Shown in pieces: positions 39,001 to 46,800 of a stretch of 64,000 bases of DNA. The stretch spans positions 1 through 64,000 of the forward strand of contig JAPTJF010000368.1 in NCBI GenBank assembly GCA_029339195.1. The letters run 5' to 3'. Every line of letters starts with the position of its first letter. Positions within the stretch are counted from its first letter, which is position 1. The stretch comes from Micractinium sp. NFX-FRZ. Taxonomy: Eukaryota; Chlorophyta; Trebouxiophyceae; Chlorellales; Chlorellaceae. A program made the translations under genes and the position numbers. A model generated the notes under the pieces. It did not search any database. It saw only the letters and a list, made by a program, of their open reading frames with translations, and had not been told where the DNA came from.

Positions 39001-39048
39001 CGGGCGGCCGCCAAGCCCAACGCCGCCGCCCGCCAGATCCCGGCGTGA
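1..39048 (+). CDS. VPS13: VPS13-family bridge-like lipid transfer protein (5' partial, about 98 exons)
   Basis: Giant VPS13 protein. The family forms a hydrophobic groove that moves bulk glycerolipids between organelles at membrane contact sites. The first exon I can recognise is 265-400 (SYEDAYTNPGHPF, the family's 'IRYEDDxTNP' segment), so roughly the first 130 residues, including the chorein N-cap, lie before the window; 1-264 shows no convincing exon. The stop codon is at 39046-39048 and a TGTAA signal follows at 39086. Order of regions: extended chorein, groove repeats with a PH-like insertion, VPS62-like block, DysF-like segment, VAB (SHR-BD), VPS13 C-terminal region, PH-like end, second VPS62-like block. 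This is the order I recall for land-plant VPS13. Coding exons total roughly 12-13 kb, so about 4,000 residues. Exons are mostly 80-200 nt, with introns usually 100-400 nt. Identity is certain; many individual exon ends are approximate. Confidence 0.95.
265..3825 (+). other. VPS13: VPS13: extended chorein region
   Basis: Exons seen at about 265-400, 595-716, 935-1041, 1298-1356, 1667-1766, 1940-2035, 2293-2440, 2629-2794, 2941-3025, 3378-3489 and 3674-3822. They follow the order of known VPS13 N-termini: RRMAVYFDTDAEFW, then QYVLQPVDGRALYTRR, then VDFQLDVVAVRLS, then ARVWWRYAIKAV (the conserved 'AREWWxYAI' motif), then RMRKEYVPLYVEHL. Exon 2629-2794 is Ala/Gly/Lys-rich and probably a disordered loop. 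In the family this segment begins the lipid groove and contacts the donor membrane. Confidence 0.85.
4037..5916 (+). other. VPS13: VPS13: groove (RBG) segment 1
   Basis: Exons at about 4037-4165, 4495-4579, 4906-5078, 5434-5558 and 5782-5914. Recognisable family segments are AVDRVVNFFKTPQQLDLS, LDFGRFIIES and VVRLQPSIPVLHFYL. The intron after 5078 begins with about 60 bp of imperfect GTGCAA-type repeat (5090-5145). Confidence 0.75.
6198..6974 (+). other. VPS13: VPS13: PH-like insertion
   Basis: Two exons, about 6198-6427 and 6835-6974, encode GLRVLTWTGLGRTSVAWCSR, then GKLYLYEGPQPGARL and an arginine/valine-rich strand region. The pattern (tryptophan, 'RY/RYG', 'LYLYE') fits the PH-like domain that plant VPS13 proteins carry inside the N-terminal half. 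The first exon opens with an Ala/Gly-rich linker. The PH assignment is by pattern, not by a profile search. Confidence 0.6.
9232..9386. repeat. 155-bp near-perfect foldback inside a VPS13 intron
   Basis: Left arm 9232-9303 and right arm about 9316-9386 are reverse complements with about 7 differences in 72 positions, around a loop of about 12 nt. It lies in the intron between the exon ending at 9021 and the exon starting near 9491. No target-site duplication is obvious. It could be a MITE-like element or a small-RNA hairpin. Confidence 0.85.
17082..17137. repeat. interstitial telomere-like repeat (TTTAGGG type)
   Basis: 17082-17112 contains GGTTTAGGG, GTTAGGG, GTTTAGG and ATTAGGG units in tandem. 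It is followed at 17120-17137 by the opposite-strand form (TAAACCCTACCCCTAT). It sits in the VPS13 intron between exons ending at 17028 and starting at 17294. Confidence 0.8.
18008..20729 (+). other. VPS13: VPS13: VPS62-like repeat block A
   Basis: Four tandem units share the pattern W-R-P/A-x-P-x-G-Y-x-x-x-G-D/C: VWRPKTPTGYAVTGD (18008-18216), IWRAVPPAGYVAAGD (18473-18665), SIWRPLPPPGYVSLGD (19541-19701), and VLWRPVPYPG joined across an intron to YVAMGC (19813-19948 plus about 20180-20349). Between units 2 and 3 lies a long Gln/Ser-rich exon (18876-19340). This is the VPS62 (DUF946-type) module of plant VPS13. Its molecular role is not known to me. Confidence 0.8.
20938..24247 (+). other. 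VPS13: VPS13: region between VPS62 block A and the DysF-like segment
   Basis: Exons at about 20938-21040, 21221-21378 (FKLSVWSYNGAVKYWEPVVE, a family segment), 21599-21709, 21920-22091, 22326-22782, 23032-23358, 23566-23687, 23872-23940 and 24127-24247. The exon at 23032-23358 (LVFEVWDSAGDGGRGACLG) resembles the C2-like piece in plant VPS13 and carries a run of eight glutamines. The exon at 22326-22782 is Gly/Ser-rich. Confidence 0.65.
24572..25975 (+). other. VPS13: VPS13: DysF (dysferlin/peroxin)-like segment
   Basis: Three exons (24572-24741, 25107-25197, 25419-about 25975) encode EEEVFENERFARG, then PPAGWEWESTWQVD with TDADGWAYGP, then DFKALHFPPPSG and YVRRRRWVRRRRR. The pairing of 'W.W...W.VD', 'DGWAYG' and 'RRRRWVR' is characteristic of DysF-N/DysF-C motifs and is also found in plant VPS13. 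A glutamine run and acidic stretch fill the end of the third exon. Confidence 0.7.
26265..31718 (+). other. VPS13: VPS13: VAB (SHR-BD) domain
   Basis: About 14 exons. Diagnostic segments are DWRVVVSAPLRLTNQLPVPG (26563-26723), VLLSPLWVVNATSLAID (27949-28168), MLRLEPHVVISNRTSVPLQL (29002-29222), VVLESMQSSPPYLLENRTPF (end of 29866-30410), and FSA joined to AGYVWEFSMAGAPHELEVQ (30601-30650 plus 30832-30915, phase closes as GCG). The VAB domain recruits VPS13 to membranes through Pro-x-Pro motifs of adaptor proteins in yeast; the partners in algae are unknown. Confidence 0.8.
31957..34990 (+). other. VPS13: VPS13: C-terminal groove and amphipathic-helix region
   Basis: Exons at about 31957-32116 (VDHTPRELLLLS, family 'DxTPKELLLL'), 32379-32582 (LQLDDMLPGTPFPVVL), 32739-32957, 33241-33350, 33562-33609, 33776-33880, 34100-34264, 34557-34632 and 34850-34990. 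The later exons give the glycine-rich amphipathic stretch (VGGTSRALGAL, GDGMLEGVGAMGSSMLRG, GAVKGVAKGLLGAVANPVSG) seen in the ATG2-C-like end of VPS13, which in relatives binds membranes or lipid droplets. Confidence 0.8.
35273..36630 (+). other. VPS13: VPS13: C-terminal PH-like domain
   Basis: Exons at about 35273-35367, 35539-35655 (EEHFVVPDDRVVLLT, the conserved entry to the VPS13 PH-like domain), 35835-35982 (VQWAVRWDDLLAFEL), 36239-36321 and 36528-36630 (VQRKYYLDPLRRNQMWSRR). Confidence 0.75.
37009..39048 (+). other. VPS13: VPS13: VPS62-like repeat block B and C-terminus
   Basis: Exons at about 37009-37111 (VSFWRPLAPAG), 37354-37450 (GYRATGDVLSLGLEPP), 37650-37900 (FSLIWRYNGKRPVTMWMPVA, then PPGYSALGAVV), 38255-38328, 38529-38632 (TWKVSVWQ) and 38912-39048 (VDNRLGTFIAVRAHTPP, then stop). 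Two more W-x-P-x-x-P-x-G-Y units follow the PH-like domain, as in land-plant VPS13. The end is Ala/Lys/Asn-rich. Confidence 0.8.
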
Positions 39049-39650
39049 CGCTGCGACGCACCGGCGCTGGCGGTTTCACAGCCAGTGTAATCAGTCGAGC
39101 CTCCCGGATAGCTATTGCCGGCTGGGATCTTCCTCGATAGCCGAAACTGCTTGCTTCTCTGACCACATGGCTTCCCTCACGCTGTGTGGTGTGTATTGCT
39201 TGCTCTCGACCTTTGCTTACGGCAACAATGCCATGCATCCCCATCCAGCCTTCACCCCCGCTTCATGCTCATGCTCACGCCTGATTCACATTTCGTTCGC
39301 TGCACACCCACGACATACACCACATGCAAAGCGTGTTTGGGGCTTTCAAGAGCACTGGCAACCCCGTGGCAGCACAGCAGACCTCAGCGAGTGCAGGGTG
39401 TCTCCTGTCCTGCAGCTGACTTGCCGCCGTCTGGGAGCTGGGGCAAGGGACTGCGCTCCACTGCACCGTGCGTTGGTTTGAGGTGTGCCACTGCAAAGCC
39501 CTGCCCCACAGGCTTGCTGGCGCCAGCTGGCATGCGTTGAAGCGTGGCACAGCACTGGGGGCACGGCCGGCTGGCAATGCCATAATGATGCCTCGGCCCT
39601 CCAGCTTCAGCTGCTGCCGGCCAGTGTGGGTAGATGTGGGGCCTGTGGCT
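39049..39650. other. convergent intergenic region, VPS13 / SOD 3' ends
   Basis: 602 bp between the two stop codons. It holds the VPS13 poly(A) signal near the left end. I see no gene and no clear TGTAA on the - strand for SOD. Confidence 0.7.
39086..39090 (+). terminator. TGTAA poly(A) signal of VPS13
   Basis: TGTAA, the green-algal polyadenylation signal, 38 bases after the stop codon. Confidence 0.6.
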
Positions 39651-42600
39651 TCAGCCCCGCAGCTTGCTGGTGCCAGCCACCTCCTCGTAGCGGCGGCCCA
39701 CATCCCTCCAGTTGACGACCTTCCACACCTGAGGTTGAGGAGAGCAGGGCGGTGAGGGGAGGGCCAGGGAGGGCAGTAGCCACATGCTCTGGCGTGTGAG
39801 TACGCAATGTTGGGCTGCCCCTGCAACACATGCAGTGCGTGGCGTGCGCTAGAGAGGGTGCGAACCGTCCCAGCAGGGGCACCACAGGAGCCAGGCCAGC
39901 ACCCTATTTCGTGAAACCCTAATGCACTTTCCAGGACAGGGTGCCCACTTGCAAGGGCGGAGTCCTCACTCCCTGGAGGTTTCAAGTCATCAGCGCTTGC
40001 GCACCCGCCCATCAACCCATCCAGACACCCGCACACCCATATGCTGCCGACATCTGTTGCATTCACACCACCATCCCCGCACCTCCTTCAGATAATCGGG
40101 CCGTGCATTCTTGTAGTCCAGGTACTGGCATGAGACAGGACGGGAACGGGGAAAGGAAAGGGGAGGCGTGGTTGGGCGTGGGAGACGGGGAAGCGTTGGT
40201 TAGGACTGAGTCAAAGAGGGCTGGGGAGGGGCAACAGGAGGGTGATGAGAATGTGCAGTGGGAGGCATGAGGCAGGCATGCGGGCGAAGGCATGCGGCAC
40301 GAGATGCAGGCGGATGGGGCAGCTAACAGGCAGCAGAAGCTCGAGAGTGAGCACCGAGTGAGAGGTAGCAGCAAGCAGCTGTGTGCGCAACTCACGTAGG
40401 CGTGCTCCCACACTGCAACGCCAGTAAGCGGTGCACGGGCGACCGTTTCAGCCATGAAGGGTCGGAGGCAGGGAGGGAGGGACTCAGCTCCTGGCAGCCG
40501 GCACATGGCAGCACAGTGTGGCAGAGGCAGGTCAAAAGCGCAGTGCGAGCGAGTCACTGAACACTCTTCACGCACTGCTGGCATGCGCTGGCAGCACACA
40601 GCTGCTGCAGCTGCCCACATCGGGGCCAGAGCTCACCGTCAATGCTGCTCCGCCAAAGCCAGGGCGTGCCACGGGTTGGTGGGCACAGGGAGGGGGCATG
40701 GAGGGTGGCAAGGTTGAACAGTGCACACGACAGGGGAGGCTCCCTTGCAAGCGCAGCTCAGGGCCCACTAGCGCGCATAGTATGCAGGCGGCGCCATTCC
40801 CAGCGCAGCACAGCACAGCGCGGCACGGCACAGCGCATGGAGCTCACCCCATAGGGGCACAAGCCCCATGCAGCCGGCTGGCACTCCGAGCAAGCGCAGC
40901 AGAGCACCGTTTGCAGCACAGCATAGGCACAGCACAGCACAGTGCGCGGCACTGCACAGCGCTGCGGAGCTCACCCCAGCAGCGGCACCAGCCCCGTGGT
41001 GGGCTGCAGCGGGTCCTGGTTGGCCGTGGTGGCAACCACCAGCTGCTTCACCTCGGGGCTGTAGGCCAGCCACCCCCAGCCGCTGCAGTGGTTAGTGGGG
41101 AAACACACAAACACACACAGCTTGTAAGCAAGAAGGGGACGGGCCGTGGGTCTGCCAGTTCCCAGCTACTACGCCCCTGCCAACCACTGCCCTGCGCCGC
41201 CCCTGCCCGAAGCGCCCCAGCACCCCTGCACATCTGCGCTGCTACCCGTCCCTCACCATGCCCCAGACCACCTGCGCCCCGCCCACTCACAGCGCACCTG
41301 CGCACCTGCGCCCCGCACACTCGCAGCGCCCCTACCCACCTGCCCTGCACCCCCGCCGCCGCCGTGTTGAACTTGGCCACCAGCGCCTCCAGGGCACCAA
41401 ACTCCGCCTCAATGGCCGTCTCAAGGGCACCGCTGGGAGGCTCATACTCCTGCGGGCAGAGAGGGGTGGGGCGGGTGGCGGCGTGTTAGCTTGGGCAGCA
41501 GAGCACATTGCTGTTCTCAGGGGGGCGCTGGGGGCGCCTGGATCCTGCGGGCAGAGAGCGGTGCGGGGGCGGGAGGTTCGGGCCGCAGGCCCCGGGGGCG
41601 GGAGGGTCACGTCGGCACTTTATCGCAGGCGGGGCAGTGATGACAAGGTGCCGCTGAGGGTGCAGCAACCAAGTGTGCATGTTGCAGGTCTGGGTGAGAT
41701 GCTTGCCGGCCAGTGCAGCTGCCCTGGCTTCCCCTGCCGCCCTGGCGCCCACCTTGGGCGGGCAGAGCATCTGCCAGAACATGGAGTGGTTGACGTGGCC
41801 TGCAGCGGGGGGGTGGGCGCGGAGCACGGATCGGCGAAGCCACCGCCGGCAGCTGCGGCAGCTGCCCCAACTGGTACCTCCAGCTGTCGCTTGGCTGCCC
41901 TGCCTGCCCAGCCTCGGGTAAGCTGCAGGCACTTTCACAGCTCATCACGCAGCAGGGCAGGGCACACATCTGCAGTAATGTTCACAGCCGCCAGCGTCAC
42001 TGGCAGCGATACAGCAAGCACAGGACGGCATCCCCACCTCCCCCGTTGAACTTGATGGCTGGCTGCAGCTGTATCATCTTGCCAACATCCCCCTTGCTCT
42101 CCGCCTCTTGGTACTGTTCCAGCGCCTTGTTCACGCCGTTGACGTACGCCTGGGGCAGGGGGGGTGAGCAGCAGCGGAATGGCTGGGCCGGGCGGAGCGG
42201 GGCGGGCCGGGCGGCAGCAAGGAAGCAGGGGAGCAGATGCGCGTGCTGGCCCCCCAATGACCACTTCCCTCCCTCTGGCCATTGTGATGCAGGCCGCTGA
42301 AGGAGCAGGAGCACCAGCATCCACTCGCCTGTGGTACCACCTGTGGTGCAGTGATCCTGTGCTCCTGCCAGGTGCTTGCTTAACACTCAACCCCGCCTGA
42401 CCTGCCCACCAGGCGGCGCTTGAGCACGGCTGCTGGTTGCCCCACTCCACCAGGTAGCGCCGAAGCATGGTTGCCAGCTAGCATGGTTGCCAGCATGGCT
42501 TCAGCACTGAAGCATGGCAGCTACTTGCCCACACACCTGGTGGTGCTTTTTGTGGTGCAGCTCCATGATCTCCCCGGAGATGACCTGGCAAGAGGGGAGG

Positions 42601-43257
42601 TACACAGGAAGATGCAGTGAAGGTACACGGAAGGTGCAGAAGGCCAGGCACGAGGGGGGGAAGGATGGCAGATGGCGTGCGTGGGGAGGCCCAGCGGCGC
42701 ACAGCTGTATTGCTGCAGCAGCCTGAGCTCCCTGTGTGCTTGCGGGCGCTTGCCACATGAGCTCCAGGGCTATGCCGGCGGCATGCCGGGTGCACTTCAC
42801 CGCTGTTGACTGACCGGTGCCAGGGCTCCGTAGTCGTAGGGGAGATCAGGGAGTGAGATCTGCGGGGCGCGGAAAGGCGAGCATTGCAGGCCGCTGTGGG
42901 CAGGCAGGAATGCAACCGAGGGGCGAGCAGGCGAAATGGCGGCAGCCAGGCAGGCAGGCAGGCAGGGAGATTGTGGCGTCCAGTTGTACCCAGCAGGCTT
43001 CTTTGCTCGCACCCCCTCACTAAAAACCCGCTTGGAATACAAAGAAAACAGAGGCGACCATGGAGAGATGAGTGGACCGAACCCAGCCTCGGACGCCTTG
43101 GACGGGGCTGGGCACGGCTGAGATGCCTTGGACGGGGCTGGGCAGGCATGAGGTCCCGGTTGGGGTGTGCTCATTACTCTCTCACACCTACCTGCGTGGC
43201 CATGCCTCGGGCCTGAAGCGGTCCTAGCAGGCGACGGGCAGCAGGAAAGCGCAGCAT
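39651..43257 (-). CDS. SOD2: mitochondrial manganese superoxide dismutase (11 exons, two microexons)
   Basis: Converts superoxide to oxygen and hydrogen peroxide in the mitochondrial matrix. Exons in order of translation: 43257-43192, 42859-42815, 42584-42537, 42149-42038, 41799-41753, 41449-41340, 41082-40975, 40644-40637, 40412-40396, 40124-40083 and 39728-39651; they sum to 681 nt (226 aa) with every phase closing. The N-terminus [20 protein letters not shown] is a typical mitochondrial presequence, followed by [15 protein letters not shown]. Metal ligands: His47 (MELHHKKHH), His95 (HVNHSMFW), Asp181 and His185 (DVWEHAYY). Mn rather than Fe type: it has GSGWGWL, the active-site Gln in ANQDPLQ, and no Fe-type Gln near the second ligand. 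It ends [19 protein letters not shown]. Convergent with VPS13, divergent from MATE. Confidence 0.95.
40396..40412 (-). other. SOD2: 17-nt microexon of SOD
   Basis: Preceded by TTGCAG and followed by GTGAGT on the - strand. It encodes the rest of Val plus WEHAY, including the fourth metal ligand His185. Confidence 0.9.
40637..40644 (-). other. SOD2: 8-nt microexon of SOD (CATTGACG)
   Basis: Read on the - strand it is flanked by AG before and GTGAGC after. The upstream exon ends ...CTG CTG GG and the downstream exon starts TG TGG GAG. Only these 8 nt restore GGC ATT GAC GTG TGG, the conserved G-I-D-V-W. The GAC is the Asp metal ligand. Direct joining without it shifts the frame. Confidence 0.88.
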
Positions 43258-43864
43258 CTTCCAGGCGCCAGACGGGGTTCGACAAGGAGGGCCAGGAGAT
43301 GGGGCAACGAGGGCAGAGCTGGTGGGGTGCCGCTAGGGTTTGTGGCTGAAGCTGACGAGGCAGCCTGGCTGGCAGGGCAGCGGGGCACAGCACAGCACTT
43401 TGACCACACGCTTGCACTGCTTGCACTCTGCTAGCATTTCAAGGACAACTGGCATTCGGATGGATACCGGGGGAGCAGTTGTGGGCAGCTACATCTGGCG
43501 CAGACTGAGATGGTAGTCGCTGCCAGCCGGCGGCAGCGGGAGGGTGTGCCCGTCCTGCCGGCGCTTGCCGCCGCCTCCGCCGCCGCGTTCCTTGCAACTG
43601 CAGAAATGCAAGTTTGTGTGGATTAGTTGGATTGTCCAAAAGAGCACCCGTGCACGACCTGCGCAGGCAGCTGTTGGAGCTAGGGTTTATGCATGTCATG
43701 CCACCTGGCGGCGAGGCCCCAACCAAGCTGGGACCACTTGAGTGGGCGGCCAGCACGCCTGGCTTTCAAGCTTCCAGTCCACCTGATTAGCATCTTGCCG
43801 CTGCCAGACCCGACTTGCAAGGGGCAGACCGCTACCGCCCACGTGCCCTAGCCGTCCTGCCGCC
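43258..43864. promoter_or_regulatory. divergent promoter region, SOD (-) and MATE (+), with two telo-box motifs
   Basis: 607 bp between the two start codons. TAGGGTTT occurs at 43334-43341 and 43681-43688, i.e. AAACCCTA on the - strand, the plant telo-box core. No TATA box was identified. A regulatory role is inferred from motif and position only. Confidence 0.5.
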
Positions 43865-46800
43865 ATGCCACCGCGCGGCCGCCTCGGCGAGGCGCTGCGC
43901 GAAGAGGCCGCGGCGCCCGCTGAGCAGGCGGAGGCCAACGGCGTCGCCATCCCCGTGCCGGACACCCCCCGCTCCGAGGGTGGGTCCACCGCCGCCACTC
44001 TGGAGGACGCCTGGCGGGAGGCGTGGAACGAAGCGGATGACGTTCCTCTGATTATTGGCAGGTTTGTGTGTGTGTGTTGGGGGTCTGCTTGTAGTTGTGA
44101 CTGCTGGTGGGGACTGCTGGTGTTCCATTTGTCATCAACTTCACGCTGTGTGCTTCCAGCGTGCCGGTTGGGCAGGCAGGGAGGGAAGGTGGCCACCACC
44201 TGCCCGCCGCTCTTGCCTCCCTTGCCTACTCATGCAGTTACGCCTCCAACTACTCTGGCTACAACATGAACACCCAGCGCGCCATCGCACGCATCGTGCG
44301 CGAGAAGGAGCCAGAGGTGGAGCAGCAGCAGGAGGAGGAACTGAAGAGCGCAGAGCAGGAGGAGCGTGGGTGGCCCGCGGTGAAAACCGAGGCGGGCCGC
44401 CTCATGTCCCTCGCCGTCCCCATCGCTGTGAGTGCCAGCATGGCAGTGCCTGCTAGCACAAGGCCTATGGCTAGTGGATTGGCGTGCGTTTGTGGAGCCC
44501 TGCGGACTGGTGTGTCCCCTGCCGCCCCTGCACCCACCAGCTGGCGCCGACTCCATGCCTGTGCCCCATGGCGCTAGGTTGGGACCACTTGGGGAACCAT
44601 TCAGCAATTTACTGCCGTCTCTGCTGCCAGCGCACTGCCTAGCCCGTGGCCTCCCCGCCACAACAGGCTGCATGCCCTAGTGCCGCACCCGCTGCAGTGC
44701 CTCTTGCCTTGCTGCCCTGCACCTCACCGAGGGCTTCAGCATCAACAATCCATGGATCTACCCTGCCCTCAATCACCGCATTGCACGGCACTGCCCTCGC
44801 TGATGGGCTGCAGCTGCTGCCTTTGTGCAGCTGCCCAACGTGGCGGCCTTCTGCTTCATAGCGGTCGGGGGTTTGCCTCCGTTCTCATGCCGCGCCGCCC
44901 CGCGCCCCCTCGCGTGCCCCCCTGCAGCTCACCAACGTGGCTGGCTTCTGCATCAACGCCGTGGGGGTCTCCTTTGTGGGGCGCCTCAGCAGCCTGGCTC
45001 TGTCGGCGGCAGTGCTGGCCACTTCTGTCTTCAACGTCACCGGGTGAGCTTGAAGGCAGCTGGGGGGTGGGAGGCACAACGCCAGAGACACGCAACAGCA
45101 CCTGCCTTGCCTCTGCCTAGCACCAAACCTGCCTGGGGCAGACGTGCTTTTCGATTGGAACTCTGGCTTCTTTGCAATGCTCCGGTGGTCTGCACGTTTC
45201 AGGTGCCCTGGTGTGGTGAGCGCCCTTGCATGCCCAGGCCCATTCCCTGGTTGTCTGACGTTGCTTCTGCACACGTGCAGGTGGTCTGCACTGATTGGAT
45301 TCACCGGTGTTGTGGACACCCTGGCAGGCCAGGCTTCAGGGGCAGGCAACCACCGCATGGTCGGAATCGTTTTGCAGGTGAGTGTGTGGGTGGGCAGCTG
45401 CTGGCCCTTCTCCTCTTTCCTCTCTTGCTGTGCTCGGCTGCCTGCCCTCTTCTCCTCCTCTCCTGCTGCTGTTGCTGCCTGTGGTGGGCTTGCTCCCCTC
45501 GGCCTGCTGCCCCCAGCACCAACAGCAGCAGCAGCAGCAGTCGCAGTCCAGCAGCTGCCAGCCCTACGGCGCTCTTCCTCTGCCCTTCCTCTCCTCCTCC
45601 TCCCCCGCCCCTGTCTCAACCCTCGGTATCAACTTGCCCACTCATTGCAGCGCGCCCTCGTGGTCAACCTGCTGTTTGGCAGCATCATTGCCGTAGGCTG
45701 GCTCAGGTGGGGCTGGGCAGGGGAGGCAGCAGGGAGCGAGGCGGGCCGGGGCCAAGGGAGGGGTGCGCACGCATGCTGTGTAGTGAAGCGAATATCGCCA
45801 GCCTCCTGTTACAAGCAACCACAACCACAAACTGCCTCCGGTGGAACGGTCATGTGCCGCTCACAGAGAATCGAGGCCGCAGGCTCTCAGGAGCAGTGGT
45901 TGGCAGGGCAGGGGGAGGCAGCGGACAGGCCCCTGTAATGGACGTAGGTGGGTGTCGGAACCATGCCTGGCACGGTCGGGGTGTGGCAGCGGGGAGTTCG
46001 TGCTACCGAGCAAGCTGGCGACCCTTGTCGCCTGCTGCCGCATGAGTCCACTGATCCGTGCTGTGTGCGCTTGCCCGCATTGGGAGTCCCGAGCCTCACG
46101 TGTCAGCTGGCCTGCTGAGGCCTCAACAGTGCGCTGCGCTGCGTGCCACCTCAGGGCCACACACCCTCCCCGCCCCTGCCCGGCCACTCCCTCACCTCAC
46201 ACTAGGGTTTTGTTCTGACGCACACCTCCACGACGCAGGTCCGAGAAGCTGTTCCTGGCGCTGGGGCAGGAGCCCAAGCTGTCCAAGGCGGCGGCAAGCT
46301 ACATGGCCCTGGTGGCGCCCACCCTCCCAATGATGGGTATCACCGAAGCCTGCAAGCGCACGCTGCTGGCACAGGTGGGAAGAGGCCGCTGTATTGCACG
46401 GCAGCGTGGGCTTGTTGGCCTGCCACATGCTTTGCCACGCTCCCCACGGGCACCACTGAAGCCATGCGGCCGGGCCCACGCCTGGAACAGGTGGCAACAC
46501 ATATGCCGGCTGGCTGGCTGGCTGTGCCCTGCATTTGTCTGGTCACCTGGCCCGCCCGGTAGCAGCCCTGCAATGTCCTGGACCATGGCGGGCCACTTGA
46601 TTGCGCCCTGTCGCCAGCGCAGCAGCGGGCGAATTCTTCCTTCGGGCGCTTGCCGCCCCACCCCCTCCCCTGCTCAACCCGGCTCCCCGACCTGCTGCTT
46701 CCTGCTCCGCCCCCCCAACCAACCATCCCACAACCCGTGCAGGGCATCGTGCGGCCACCCACTGTCGTGACCGTCATCGCCGCCATCCTGGCCCCCTTCT

